Origin: Turicimonas muris | Lineage (GTDB): Bacteria; Pseudomonadota; Gammaproteobacteria; Burkholderiales; Burkholderiaceae_F | Length of the DNA: 64,000 nt | NCBI RefSeq assembly: GCF_002221595.1 | Contig: NZ_NHMP01000004.1 | Span: 124,001-188,000, forward strand | Direction: 5' to 3' | In this document: positions 8,232 to 17,453 of the stretch, piece by piece | Layout of the letters: each line of letters opens with the position of its first letter | Position numbering within the stretch: position 1 is the stretch's first letter | Translations under genes and position numbers: made by a program | The notes under the pieces: generated by a model | The model's database searches: none | Seen by the model: only the letters and a program-made list of their open reading frames with translations | Told to the model about the DNA's origin: nothing

Positions 8232-9148
8232 TTGCCTGTAATCCTTATGAAGGCTTCTTCGAGATTTGCTTTTCCAATTTCAAGTTTTTCCGGCATTAAG
8301 CCCACTTTTGAAAGCTCATTTAAAAGCGTGTGCAAGTTTTCCGGACTGCCGTAGGCCGTACAGTAAGACCCGTCAGAAAGCTTCGTACAATTGATAGAAA
8401 AATCCTTCGGCAGTTCACTTGGCAAAGAAAACAAAATTCGTTCTTTTGAGTATTCCTTGAGCAAACTTTGAGTGCTCTCTAAGGTCACAATTTTTCCATG
8501 ATTAAGCAAAGCTACATTACGGCAAAGCTTCTCTGCCTCTTCCAGATAATGTGTCGTAAGAATAATCGTATGACCTTTTCGATTTAGATCTGCCATGAAC
8601 TCCCACAGACGATGGCGCAGAGAAATATCCACGCCTGCTGTCGGTTCATCGAGCACAATCACCGGCGGCTGATGAACCATGGCCTGGGCAATCAAGACAC
8701 GTCTTTTCATTCCTCCCGAAAGGCTCATCACACTGGAGTTTTTCTTATCGGATAGGTCCAAAACATCCAGCAGCCGTTCAATCCACTTCTGATTGCCGCG
8801 AAGACCGAAATAGCCGCTCTGCAGACGAAGCGTGTCGTAAACAGTAAGAAAAGGATCAAACGTGATTTCCTGAGGAACGATACCCAAGCACATTTTGAAT
8901 TGACGCCATTGAGTTTCTAAATCAAAACCCAATGCCTTGATTGTTCCTGAATTCAGTTTAACTGTCTTTGCAAGAACTCCAATAAGCGTACTTTTGCCAG
9001 CACCGTTCGGTCCTAACAAACCAAAAAAATCACCTTGTTCTATTGTGAAGGAAACATCACGCAAGGCTTGTTTCGACTCGTTTCCTCGATAAAAGGTTTT
9101 TGAAACGTTTTCTAACGAAAGAGCCGGTAAAAGAAATTTTTGACTCAT
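8228..9148 (-). CDS. ABC transporter ATP-binding protein (YadG-like)
   Basis: Cytoplasmic ATPase of the ABC-2 exporter encoded just downstream. Walker A is GPNGAGKST, the signature is LSGGMKRR, Walker B is VIVLDEPTAGVD and the switch histidine is in LTTHYLEE. The arrangement matches the CcmA/NodI/YadG group (about 306 residues). An in-frame TTG lies two codons upstream, but the ATG at 9148 (MSQKFLLP) fits the family better. The operon faces away from the Fur-controlled heme island, and one Fur-like box lies between the two, so shared iron control is possible but not shown. Confidence 0.88.
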   Translation of the reverse strand: MSQKFLLPALSLENVSKTFYRGNESKQALRDVSFTIEQGDFFGLLGPNGAGKSTLIGVLAKTVKLNSGTIKALGFDLETQWRQFKMCLGIVPQEITFDPFLTVYDTLRLQSGYFGLRGNQKWIERLLDVLDLSDKKNSSVMSLSGGMKRRVLIAQAMVHQPPVIVLDEPTAGVDISLRHRLWEFMADLNRKGHTIILTTHYLEEAEKLCRNVALLNHGKIVTLESTQSLLKEYSKERILFSLPSELPKDFSINCTKLSDGSYCTAYGSPENLHTLLNELSKVGLMPEKLEIGKANLEEAFIRITGK

Positions 9149-9330
9149 ATACAAAACAAAATTAACCCCGCCTTAAGTCTTAATTAAGTAAACGAGGAAA
9201 TAATTGGAAATAAGTTTTTTCTAAAATTTAAAAATTCACTCTTTATTCTTGCCTAACTTAATTTGATTTAAGAATCATATAGTTGTCTTTATCAAAAATA
9301 CACCACCTTTCCGTTTACTAGGGAAATCTC

Positions 9331-9350
9331 TAATGAGAATGATAATTACT
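9331..9350. promoter_or_regulatory. Fur-box-like site 1
   Basis: AATGAGAATGATAATTACT matches the Fur consensus (repeats of GATAAT/NATWAT) well over its left and centre. It lies between the divergent ABC exporter and the heme island, about 75-90 bases before the HutW start. Iron-responsive repression is expected if the organism has Fur. Confidence 0.55.
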
Positions 9351-9380
9351 TAATAGAATTGTTCAATTAATATTGGCATT

Positions 9381-9399
9381 AATGATAATCATTCTCATT
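9381..9399. promoter_or_regulatory. Fur box 2 upstream of the heme/iron island
   Basis: AATGATAATCATTCTCATT agrees with the 19-bp Fur consensus GATAATGATAATCATTATC at most positions and contains the core TGATAATCATT. It is about 25 bases before the ATG at 9422, where it would overlap the promoter or early transcript and repress the operon under iron-replete conditions. Confidence 0.75.
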
Positions 9400-9421
9400 C
9401 AGTTTTAAAAGCAGAATCTAT

Positions 9422-10813
9422 ATGACAGTAATCAGCGGCGTCTCATCGGACAAAACGAAGATCGTTAAATTTAACAAGATGATGAGAAAAGACTCTGACT
9501 CTCCTTCTTGGAAAGCCAACATATCTGACAATCCACTTGTCGAAGCATTTCCTGAGTCTATCGATATTCATCCCGGCCTGCAAAGCAGTCCGATTGCACC
9601 GGCTCAAGTTCAGTCAACTCTTTCCGATTTGACTTTCCGCAAACGTACCAGAAGGACGGTTACCTATATCAATGTGCCTTATTGCGAAACAAGGTGCCTG
9701 TACTGCCTTTTTTATATCAAGCCTTACAGAAACAAAGAAGAAAGCAAGGCCTACGCCGACACTCTTATCAAAGAACTTCAGCTATGGGCCGACAAACCGA
9801 TTCAGCAAAACGAACCGGTACATGCGGTTTATTTCGGGGGCGGTACGCCGACGGCTCTTGAAGCCGCAGATATCGAACGCGTCATTAAAGCCGTTCGTCA
9901 GTACCTCCCACTGGCCAATGACTGAGAAATCACTTATGAAGGCAGATTATCGGGTTTCGATGCAGAGAAGATGGAAGCTGCGGTACAAGGCGGGGCCAAC
10001 CGTTTCTCCCTAGGCGTACAGACTTTTGACACCAAAGTTCGTCAAGCTGTCGGCCGCCGTTCCACTAAAGAACAACTCGTCTCCCAGCTAAGCCGCCTTA
10101 CTCGCTTCAACCAAGCAGCTGTCGTTATCGATTTGATTTACGGTTTTCCTTTCCAAACCATGGGAACTTGGAAAGAAGATCTTGCCATCAGCCGTGAATT
10201 AAACCTAGACGGAGTGGACTGTTATCAGCTTCGCGTTTTTGAACGCTCTCCGCTCTTTAAGTACATTGCAAACGGAAAACTTCCGGCCGGTCCGAATCAC
10301 GAACTCCGTGCCCTTATGTTCGCTGAAGCAGTACAAAGCATGCGAGAAGCAGGATGGAGCCGCCTATCCATCAGCCACTGGGCTGCAAATACAAGAGAAC
10401 GCAACTTCTACAACTATTACGCCAAAACTCGTTCGGACTGTTTAGCTTACGGTCCGGGAGCCGGCGGCAATATCGACGGCTATGCATACATGATGGACAG
10501 AACACCAGATACTTGGAAAAAAGCAATAGAAGAAGGCATCAAACCGGTCTCTATGATGCTTGAACCGGCTCCGCATTGGCAATTATGCCGAGCCGTTGCA
10601 GAACAGCTTGAACTTAACTTCCTAGATCCGTCGAGATTAGCTGCGGAATTCACTCCCCAACTCCTCTACGTTTTTGAACCGTTGGTAGAAAATTGGACCA
10701 AAGCAGGATTGCTTAGTCCAATCGGAAGCCGCTATGAGTTAACGGTCGCCGGCCAATTCTGGCAAGGCCGCATGAACCAACATCTTCTTAATCAGATTAA
10801 ATCTCTTCTCTAA
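9422..10813 (+). CDS. hutW: HutW/ChuW-like radical SAM heme-degrading enzyme, with one in-frame TGA
   Basis: HemN-related radical SAM protein of the HutW/ChuW group, enzymes that open the heme ring under anaerobic conditions and release iron (anaerobilin synthase reaction for ChuW). The radical SAM motif C-x3-C-x2-C is present (C88, C92, C95 in YCETRCLYC), as are YFGGGTPTAL for S-adenosylmethionine binding and the second half with GGANRFSLGVQTF. The frame contains a single TGA at 9923-9925 (codon 168), after YLPLAND and before EITYEGRLSGF. Everything downstream is well conserved and in the same frame to the stop at 10811-10813. At this position I expect Cys in relatives (DCEITxEGR). So either the gene is inactivated by a TGC/TGT to TGA change, it encodes selenocysteine, or the read is wrong. 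The gene opens the Fur-controlled island. Confidence 0.8.
9923..9961 (+). other. Possible UGA/SECIS-like recoding site
   Basis: After the in-frame TGA of the HutW gene, ATCG (9949-9952) and CGAT (9958-9961) can pair around the loop GGTTT, which starts 27 bases past the TGA. As I recall, bacterial SECIS elements need a small apical loop with G among its first two bases, 16-37 bases after UGA. The stem is only four to five pairs, so this is weak evidence. Confidence 0.2.
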
Positions 10814-10817
10814 TATC

Positions 10818-12959
10818 ATGAAAAACATTGTCAAACTAAGCGTTCTTTGCGCCGCTACTTTAAGCGCATGCTGGTCCTTGTCTCATGCCCAAGAAGTGCA
10901 TAAGACCGGTGAAGTCAAGGTTACGGCAGGCCGAGTTGAACAGCAACTTCTTGATATTCCGATGAGCGTCTCCGTGCTTACCGCGGAAGAGATTCGTGAT
11001 TCTTCCGCAAGAAATATCGGAGAACTGTTAGCAGACGTTCCCGACGTAGAGGTTGGAGGTGATGGTTCCCAAGGTCTGAAACGCATCAAAATCAGAGGTG
11101 AAAACGAATACCGCAGCCTAATTCTCATCGACGGCCAGAAAGTCTCCGAACATAAGTCCATGTCCGGCCCTGCCCTTCTCATTGATCCTTCCTCCGTTGA
11201 AAGAATTGAAGTGATTAAAGGACCTGCCTCCGTACTTTACGGGTCGGATGCTATCGGCGGTGTCATCAATATCATTACTAAGAAAGGCTCTAAAAAACCT
11301 TTTGAGGCAGAGGCCTCTGTCGGTTGGAACGGAGCAGGACATGGCTGGAGCGAATCCGTTTCCCTCGGAGGAAGCGCAAAAGGATTTAAATATCAATTGG
11401 ATGCCGGCTATCAAAGCCACGGCAACATCAAAACTCCGAAAGGCTATCAAAAGAATACCGAGTTCCGCCAAAAGAACCTCGGTGCCTTCCTGAGCTATGA
11501 CCTGACCGATAATTTCACGGTCGGCATGCATGCGGACATTTTTGATTCCAAAATCAATTCTTCCAGCTGGACCTATGAAAACGATCCGGACTCCGACTTC
11601 TTCGTCAAAATTCCAAAATGGAGAAGAGACAAGATCAGTCTGTTTGCCGAAGTCAAAGATATCAACGAATATCTGACTAGACTGAGAGTTGACGGCTACT
11701 GGCAAAAAAATCACAAGATGATGCAGAACTACGTGAGCCAGTCTGAGAAAAGTCCAAAATCTTCTATGAGCGTCACTACTGATTCTCATGCTGACAACAG
11801 AATTAAAACTCTCGGCTCCAGCCTGCAAGCGGATTGGCAATTGGGAGACAACAACTTCCTTATTACCAGGTATGAATTTTCTCAAGATCGTCTGACGGCA
11901 AATACAGAAGCAGATTTTGCTATGTCTATGAAAATGACCGGGATGCCTCGTCCAATGCTCGACCAGTCCTACGTTACAGACCGTTATGTAAAGGGCAAAG
12001 AAACGACTAACGCTATTTTTGCTGCAATGGAAACTACACTGCCTCATGACTTTTCTTTGAACTACGGGGTGCGCTATACCTGGGTAAGTTCTGAGCTTTC
12101 TAAGGCAACTTCCTTCCGGAACGGTTATAAAACCACTCCGGCGGGAACAACGGTTTTCAACAATACGGCGGTCAATGATTCAGGCACTCCAGGCAGCGAA
12201 AACAACAGCCGTCCTGTTTTCAATTTAGGTGTAATTTGGAAAGGCCTGGACAACACCTCCTTGCGTGCTCAGTGGGCTCAAGGATTCCGTGTTCCTAACC
12301 TGCAGGAAAAATTCTTGATTAACAGCATGGGAGGCGGTACCGTCTACGGCAATCCGAACCTCAAACCCGAGAAGTCCAATAACTTTGAAATCGGAGCCCG
12401 CTACAGTACTGATTTGATGGATATCGATGCGGCTTTGTTTTACAACCTCTCCGATGACTATATCTCCACAGAAATCGTCGGTGATGCTGATAGTGGAATC
12501 AGTCGATACGTCAATGCCGATAAGGCAAAGACATTCGGTTCAGAACTTTCTCTTAACTTGAGAGCAACGGAAAACCTTAATCCTTATTTCTCTCTGTCCT
12601 GGATCAAGAGAAAAACGGAATGGGCTGACGGCACCTCAACGTATGCCTCGGGCACTCCTGAATTCACGGCTCGTTACGGTCTGCGCACAATTTACCCGCT
12701 CTTTAACGGCAAATGGACAACCGACACTTATTTGAGAAGCAGTACCGCGAAGAAGTCGTACTCACTGTCAACTAAAGAAACCACTCGTATTGCAGGCTAC
12801 ACCACCTTGAACTTTGCAACCGCATATCACTTCGGTCCAAAACAGGCTTTTAGCGCAAACTTTGAAGTTCTCAATATTACTAACCAGCTTTACGGTTATG
12901 AGACCTCCATTTACGAGCCGGGCAGAAGATTCAACCTCAAGCTGACAGCCCGTTATTAA
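10818..12959 (+). CDS. TonB-dependent outer-membrane receptor (heme/iron type)
   Basis: Receptor of 713 residues. It has a signal peptide (cleavage near SHAQ, residues 22-25), a TonB-box-like region (GEVKVTAGR), a plug domain (IPMSVSVLTAEEI to VLYGSDAIGGVINIITKKG) and a 22-strand barrel ending in LKLTARY. A FRAP/NPNL-like pair, QGFRVPNLQEKF and GNPNLKPEKSN, places it with heme and hemoglobin receptors. However, I see no histidine between the two motifs, where HemR/ChuA-type proteins have their axial ligand. The gene follows hutW by four bases in the Fur-controlled operon. The ligand is therefore probably heme or a heme-like or iron chelate, taken up with the ExbB/ExbD/TonB encoded at the operon end. 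Confidence 0.88.
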   Translation: MKNIVKLSVLCAATLSACWSLSHAQEVHKTGEVKVTAGRVEQQLLDIPMSVSVLTAEEIRDSSARNIGELLADVPDVEVGGDGSQGLKRIKIRGENEYRSLILIDGQKVSEHKSMSGPALLIDPSSVERIEVIKGPASVLYGSDAIGGVINIITKKGSKKPFEAEASVGWNGAGHGWSESVSLGGSAKGFKYQLDAGYQSHGNIKTPKGYQKNTEFRQKNLGAFLSYDLTDNFTVGMHADIFDSKINSSSWTYENDPDSDFFVKIPKWRRDKISLFAEVKDINEYLTRLRVDGYWQKNHKMMQNYVSQSEKSPKSSMSVTTDSHADNRIKTLGSSLQADWQLGDNNFLITRYEFSQDRLTANTEADFAMSMKMTGMPRPMLDQSYVTDRYVKGKETTNAIFAAMETTLPHDFSLNYGVRYTWVSSELSKATSFRNGYKTTPAGTTVFNNTAVNDSGTPGSENNSRPVFNLGVIWKGLDNTSLRAQWAQGFRVPNLQEKFLINSMGGGTVYGNPNLKPEKSNNFEIGARYSTDLMDIDAALFYNLSDDYISTEIVGDADSGISRYVNADKAKTFGSELSLNLRATENLNPYFSLSWIKRKTEWADGTSTYASGTPEFTARYGLRTIYPLFNGKWTTDTYLRSSTAKKSYSLSTKETTRIAGYTTLNFATAYHFGPKQAFSANFEVLNITNQLYGYETSIYEPGRRFNLKLTARY

Positions 12960-12988
12960 TAAAGATGTAATTTATTCCGCTGAAAATC

Positions 12989-13570
12989 ATGACAACAATG
13001 ACTTTAAAAAGGGCCCGAACATCGCGCCTAGCCGACTTCTGTGGAAGATGGTCTGCCCGTGAACTTATCATCATCGGCGTTTTTGCAGCCACTGCAAAAG
13101 TCTCTACTGTACTGATTGCCATGGTTGGAGGCGGAATGAATCCTCTCTCCCTGCTGCTGAAGAACATGGTATTTACTACCTTGTTAGTGGCCATGCTCTT
13201 CAAAGTGTGCAGGCCCGGCACTCTCTGTCTTTTTGTCATCGTCAGCTCAGTAGTGAACTTCCTGCTCCTCGGCGGAAATTTGACTTTGATTCCGCCGATG
13301 CTTTTAGCGGCCGTTATTGCCGAGCTTTTGATGCGTTTTATTCAGAAGAACAACCTCCCGGGAGCTGTTTATTGGGGAGTTGGGTGCTTTGATTTACTTT
13401 GCAAGTTCGGCTCTCTCGGCATCTCGTTTTTAATGATGCGTGAATCTCCCGCCATGATGGCTGCGGTAGTGCCGATAGTCATCATCGGCTATATCGGTTC
13501 TTTAATCGGCCTGTGGACAGGCAGCAAATCAATTAAGGAGTTGCGACATGCAGGCCTCATCCGTTCCTAA
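12989..13570 (+). CDS. ECF transporter S component (MptD family)
   Basis: Membrane protein of 193 residues with about six hydrophobic helices. It matches the MptD-type putative substrate-binding (S) subunits of energy-coupling-factor transporters: RELIIIGVFAATAKV at the start, a GGGMNPLSLLLKNMVF stretch, and a GYIGSLIGLW C-terminal helix. The next two genes supply EcfT and the ATPases, and the start of EcfT overlaps this gene's end, so the set is a complete ECF importer. The S component determines the substrate. Position in a Fur-controlled heme operon suggests a tetrapyrrole, iron complex or heme-degradation product, but this is inference. Confidence 0.75.
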   Translation: MTTMTLKRARTSRLADFCGRWSARELIIIGVFAATAKVSTVLIAMVGGGMNPLSLLLKNMVFTTLLVAMLFKVCRPGTLCLFVIVSSVVNFLLLGGNLTLIPPMLLAAVIAELLMRFIQKNNLPGAVYWGVGCFDLLCKFGSLGISFLMMRESPAMMAAVVPIVIIGYIGSLIGLWTGSKSIKELRHAGLIRS

Positions 13571-14318
13571 TTTATCTCTGCTCAACGCAGTGGACATCCG
13601 CGTCAAGATGATGATTACGGCTCTGGCATCCGTGATGACAGTAGCTATATCTTCCCTTTACGCACAGTGCTTTCTTTTTGCTGTTTCTTTTCTGTATTTA
13701 TTGATGATCAGAAGGCCTAAGCTCATCCTTGTGTCATACCTTCTGTTCTTGATAATGATGGCCATTGCCTGCGGTTTCGGCCTGGTGTTAGCTCATTTTC
13801 TTCCTATGATGGGAAAAGGCATGGAGCTGAAATCTTTAGCTGTTCCGTTCATGAGAGCTTTTACGATGCTCAATGTCGTACTGCCTCTGGCATTCACAGG
13901 CAGACTCCAGCAAATTCTGAATTCGCTGCAGAAGCTTAAATTGCCCTTCGTCATTTATCTTCCTGCCGCCGTCATCGTTCGTTTTATTCCAACGTTTACT
14001 AACGACATTAAACAAATCTGGGAATCGCTCAAAATCCGTGGTTACCGCATCAATCCTTGGACGATGACGATTCATCCCTTTCAGACGACTCGACTTCTTT
14101 TTACACCGCTCTTAATCAGAGCCTTAAAAACAGGAGATGAACTCGGCATTGCCGCAGAACTCAAAGGCCTTAATGCAAATACTTCTGCCATCAAGAAGGA
14201 TCCGCCATCTTTCACTAAGAAAGACTATGCCGCCGTTTCTTTGACCGCAGCTGTCCTTGTTGCCGCCGTTATTCTGCAAATTTATTTTCCGAACACTTCA
14301 CCGGTCCTGATGAAATAA
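13548..14318 (+). CDS. ecfT: ECF transporter T component
   Basis: Transmembrane coupling subunit, 256 residues, with five to six helices and the CbiQ/EcfT fold. The N-terminal NAVDIRVKMMITALASV matches the family start. The cytoplasmic coupling region contains IKQIWESLKIRGYR and, later, ALKTGDELGIAAELKGL, which correspond to the two short A-R-G type coupling motifs that contact the ATPases. It overlaps the S-component gene by 23 bases and the ATPase gene by one base, so the three are tightly coupled. Confidence 0.8.
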   Translation: MQASSVPNLSLLNAVDIRVKMMITALASVMTVAISSLYAQCFLFAVSFLYLLMIRRPKLILVSYLLFLIMMAIACGFGLVLAHFLPMMGKGMELKSLAVPFMRAFTMLNVVLPLAFTGRLQQILNSLQKLKLPFVIYLPAAVIVRFIPTFTNDIKQIWESLKIRGYRINPWTMTIHPFQTTRLLFTPLLIRALKTGDELGIAAELKGLNANTSAIKKDPPSFTKKDYAAVSLTAAVLVAAVILQIYFPNTSPVLMK

Positions 14319-15742
14319 TGATTGAATTAAAGAACGTAACTTATACCTATCCGCACAGTGACAGACCTGCCCTGAGCAACCTTTCTTTTATGGTCCGTCC
14401 CGGAGAGGCTATTCTTGTCACCGGTGTATCCGGATGCGGCAAATCGACACTTATCAGACTGATTAACGGACTATGTCCTCATTATTACGGAGGCAACGTA
14501 GAAGGCACAATTTGCATCGATGGAAAAGACAATATGAAGGAAAAGCTCTGCGATATTTCGCACCGAGTAGGAACTTTGTTCCAGAATCCAGAAAGTCAAT
14601 TTTTCGCTTTAGGAGTTGAAGAGGAGATTTCCTTCATTTCGGAATGCAAAGGGGTGCATCCGAAGGAAATTCAAACAAAACTCTCACAAACCGCAGAACG
14701 TTTTAATTTAAAACCGTTTCTTAAAAGCATTATTCATGAACTGTCGCAAGGGCAAAAACAGAAAGTTGGCCTTGCCTCTCTCATGATGGAACCTCTGAAG
14801 GCCTTAATCCTGGATGAGCCCACAGGGAACCTGGATCCGGAAGCAACCCTAGAATTGGCCGAAGAAATCAAAAAACTTAAAGCTCAGGGCGTTGCCATTC
14901 TGATTGTAGATCACCGTCTGTACTGGCTCAAAGATGTTGTCGATAAAGTGATCGTCTTGGAAAAAGGTAAAGTGGTTCGGGAAGGCATCTTTCCGGATTT
15001 AGATTCTGAATTTAGAGAAAAATACGGCCTGAGAAAGCTCGAGGTCACGGACAAGCGCCTTCTCCTTCCGGTCAAAACGTCTTCCGGTAAACCTATCATG
15101 AAGATTTCAAAGCTGAGTTTTTCCTATCCTCGCCAGCCTGAAATCATCACGGACGCCTCTCTCGAGTTTCAACAAGGCATCTGTGGAATTTTCGGAGACA
15201 ACGGTGCAGGCAAAACAACTTTGGCACGATTGATTACCGGTCTGAATAAAGCAAAATCCGGCACTTTTCAGGTTAAAGGGAAAACAATCCGTCAAAAGGA
15301 CTGCTTAAAGCACGTTGCGGTAGTTTTACAGAATTCTGATCATCAGCTCTACATGAGAACCGTCTTTGAGGAGTTGAGAGCCAGCTTGGAAGCAGCCGGA
15401 TGCAAAGGCGGCAACGATGCTGCCGAAGAGCTTCTTGGCATCTTCGATCTTCAGGAGCTAAGAGACCGTCATCCGCACTCTCTTTCAGGAGGCCAGAAAC
15501 AAAGACTTGTTATCGCTTGTGCATTTGCCAAAAAGCCAGACGTCATTATTCTCGATGAGCCCACTAGCGGCTTAGATGGAGCCAATTTAAAAAGGATTGC
15601 CGGCGCCCTCAAGAAACTGTCTTCAGAAGGCAAAGCCGTCCTTGTTATTACCCATGATTTGGAGCTGGTAGATCTTATCTGCGACACAGCTCTACATTTA
15701 CCGCTGCCAGTTCAAACTGCCAACCAACCTTTTATTAATTGA
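14318..15742 (+). CDS. ECF transporter ATPase, fused A and A' domains
   Basis: Double ABC ATPase of 474 residues, replacing the separate EcfA and EcfA' subunits. The first domain has Walker A GVSGCGKST, signature LSQGQKQK and Walker B LILDEPTGNLD, with switch His in VDHRL. The second domain (from about residue 255) has GDNGAGKTT, LSGGQKQR, VIILDEPTSGLD and ITHDLEL. Both sites therefore look catalytically complete. The arrangement is typical of dedicated group I-like ECF systems in which all subunits lie in one operon, rather than a shared module. Confidence 0.85.
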   Translation: MIELKNVTYTYPHSDRPALSNLSFMVRPGEAILVTGVSGCGKSTLIRLINGLCPHYYGGNVEGTICIDGKDNMKEKLCDISHRVGTLFQNPESQFFALGVEEEISFISECKGVHPKEIQTKLSQTAERFNLKPFLKSIIHELSQGQKQKVGLASLMMEPLKALILDEPTGNLDPEATLELAEEIKKLKAQGVAILIVDHRLYWLKDVVDKVIVLEKGKVVREGIFPDLDSEFREKYGLRKLEVTDKRLLLPVKTSSGKPIMKISKLSFSYPRQPEIITDASLEFQQGICGIFGDNGAGKTTLARLITGLNKAKSGTFQVKGKTIRQKDCLKHVAVVLQNSDHQLYMRTVFEELRASLEAAGCKGGNDAAEELLGIFDLQELRDRHPHSLSGGQKQRLVIACAFAKKPDVIILDEPTSGLDGANLKRIAGALKKLSSEGKAVLVITHDLELVDLICDTALHLPLPVQTANQPFIN

Positions 15743-15756
15743 TTTATAGGATTTTT

Positions 15757-16260
15757 ATGACAAATAAAGACCCACAGCAAGTTATTCAAGAAGTTATCAA
15801 CTCGGGCCGTCCGGTTACTTTGGACTCTTTGGCTTCCGCACTGAACTGCTCGGCCCTTGAAGCTGCACATCATTTGCCTAAAGAAACTTGTACTTTTGCT
15901 CCGGGAGAAGATTTTGAAAAAGTTTGGGAAAGCATTTCTCAGTGGGAAAAAGCAACATTTATCGTGATTGCCGGAGAAAACGTCATTGAAGTAGAAACCA
16001 AAGTGGCTTGCGGCAAAAAAGCCATGGGTTATTACAACTTGATGGGCGGCAAAAGCCCGCTGCAAGGCCACTTCAAATACGAAAACATTATTGAGATCGG
16101 GTTTATTACCATGCCGTTTATGGGAAGAGAAAGTCATTTTGCCGCCTTCTTTGATAAAAACGGAAAATGCGCCTACAGCTTTTATGTCGGCCGAGAAAAG
16201 CATAAATTAATCGAATCTGCAAAAGAGCAGTTTTTAGCTCTTCAATCTTCTTATAGGTGA
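15757..16260 (+). CDS. hutX: Heme utilization carrier protein HutX-like
   Basis: Cytoplasmic protein of about 167 residues similar to the HutX/ChuX heme-carrier family, which binds heme and hands it to HutZ or related enzymes. The region VIEVETKVACGKKAMGYYNLMGG...GHFKYENIIEIGFITMPFMGRESHF and AFFDKNGKCAYSFYVGR is typical. The ATG at 15757 is preceded by AGGA at the right spacing; an upstream ATT-start version would overlap the ATPase. HutX next to HutW is the usual genetic partnership in heme-utilization loci, which strongly supports a heme function for the island. Confidence 0.82.
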   Translation: MTNKDPQQVIQEVINSGRPVTLDSLASALNCSALEAAHHLPKETCTFAPGEDFEKVWESISQWEKATFIVIAGENVIEVETKVACGKKAMGYYNLMGGKSPLQGHFKYENIIEIGFITMPFMGRESHFAAFFDKNGKCAYSFYVGREKHKLIESAKEQFLALQSSYR

Positions 16261-16266
16261 TTCGAT

Positions 16267-16764
16267 ATGAAAGTACTAGTTGCATATTCCAGCATTACAG
16301 GCAATACGGAAAAAATCGGTAAAACTATTGCGGAAGCCATTCCTAATAGCGAATGCGTCAAGCTTCCTACCGACAAAAAAGCTGAAGACTATGACTTAGT
16401 ATTCTGCGGTTTTTGGTGTGACAAAGGGGTTCCTGACAATAATTGGAAGCAATTCTATGAATCCACAGGTACAGTTCCTGTCGCTGTTTTCGGCACCCTC
16501 GGAGGAGATCCGCACAATGAAGGCGGGATGAGATTCCTTCAGAAAGTCAAAAATGAAATTCATAAATCCTCTTTGCTTGATCTGCGTTTGTGGCAAGGAA
16601 AAGTCGATCCGAAAATCATTGAAATCATGACACGTATGTCCGGGAAACCAATGACCGAGGAACGCAGACTGAGACTGGAAGAAGCAAACAAACATCCGGA
16701 CAGCAAAGATTTAAGAGAGGCCGCTCAATGGGCATTTGAGATTTTCAAATCCCGACAAGCATAG
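16267..16764 (+). CDS. Flavodoxin-family protein
   Basis: FMN-binding flavodoxin of 165 residues. The phosphate-binding loop SSITGNTEKIGK lies at residues 8-19, and the later VFCGFWCDKGVPDN and FGTLGGDP loops match long single-domain flavodoxins found beside heme-utilization genes. It follows hutX by six bases. ChuW-type radical SAM enzymes need a low-potential electron donor, so I infer this flavodoxin feeds electrons to HutW. Gut bacterial flavodoxins of this kind (BilS) have also been linked with bilin reduction; I cannot separate the two possibilities from sequence. Confidence 0.75.
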   Translation: MKVLVAYSSITGNTEKIGKTIAEAIPNSECVKLPTDKKAEDYDLVFCGFWCDKGVPDNNWKQFYESTGTVPVAVFGTLGGDPHNEGGMRFLQKVKNEIHKSSLLDLRLWQGKVDPKIIEIMTRMSGKPMTEERRLRLEEANKHPDSKDLREAAQWAFEIFKSRQA

Positions 16765-16773
16765 GAAGAGAAT

Positions 16774-17442
16774 ATGAACTTTAAAGAGATATATGACCTC
16801 ATCGGAGGCGCCGGAGTGATGTTGATTTTGGTCGGCATCGCCGCTTGCTACATTACCATCTGGAATGTAATTTATCTGCAGGGCGTCTTGCGCCGGTTCA
16901 AGAAATCCAAGATTGGAAAAGACCGTTCTTCCTCTCGGGAACTTCATGACAAATTCGGAGCCAGCACAAATCCCTTGATTTGTATTGTGCGCGACATCGT
17001 CACAACTCACAGTGCTCACTCCGAAGATATCCGCGCCGAGGTCTCTTATCTCTTTCATAAAAACTTCAAGCCGGTTAATAATGCATTGACATGGCTCAAG
17101 CTTTTCGCCGCAATCTCCCCGCTGCTTGGACTGCTCGGCACAGTCCTCGGAATGGTTCAGGTTTTTAAAACCATCGCCGCGAGTGCCTCACCGGATTCGG
17201 CTCTCTTAGCTGCGGGAATTTGGACTGCTCTGATTACCACAGTAATGGGCCTTGTGGTTGCCATCCCTGCTCTAATGGCCTACTACTATCTCTTCCTTAA
17301 AGTTAAGGAAATGAGGATTGAAGCTGTGGAATACAGTTATCGAGCTATTGAACTGTCCAAGCCTGATTCTCCAGCTTCCGTTGTTTGCAAACATCCGAAT
17401 GCTTCCTGTGTGCTCCATGGAAAACAAGCCCTCTCTGCCTAG
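16774..17442 (+). CDS. exbB: ExbB/TolQ-type proton channel subunit
   Basis: Inner-membrane protein of 222 residues with three membrane helices (about residues 12-34, 105-130 and 145-170). The MotA/TolQ/ExbB motif [21 protein letters not shown] is clear and is followed by [22 protein letters not shown]. It forms the proton-driven motor with the ExbD encoded directly downstream and energises TonB for the receptor at 10818-12959. Being the dedicated set of a heme operon, it is more likely ExbB than TolQ. Confidence 0.88.
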   Translation: MNFKEIYDLIGGAGVMLILVGIAACYITIWNVIYLQGVLRRFKKSKIGKDRSSSRELHDKFGASTNPLICIVRDIVTTHSAHSEDIRAEVSYLFHKNFKPVNNALTWLKLFAAISPLLGLLGTVLGMVQVFKTIAASASPDSALLAAGIWTALITTVMGLVVAIPALMAYYYLFLKVKEMRIEAVEYSYRAIELSKPDSPASVVCKHPNASCVLHGKQALSA

Positions 17443-17453
17443 GAATAAAATTC

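Noticed and set aside
9422-10813. Genome-wide reassignment of TGA to an amino acid
   Set aside because: TGA is a normal stop elsewhere here, for example at the ends of hutX, hemL and the DUF486 gene.
11118-12047. 309-codon open frame antisense to the TonB-dependent receptor
   Set aside because: It lies wholly inside a well-supported receptor gene on the other strand, has no family resemblance and its composition follows the complementary codons.
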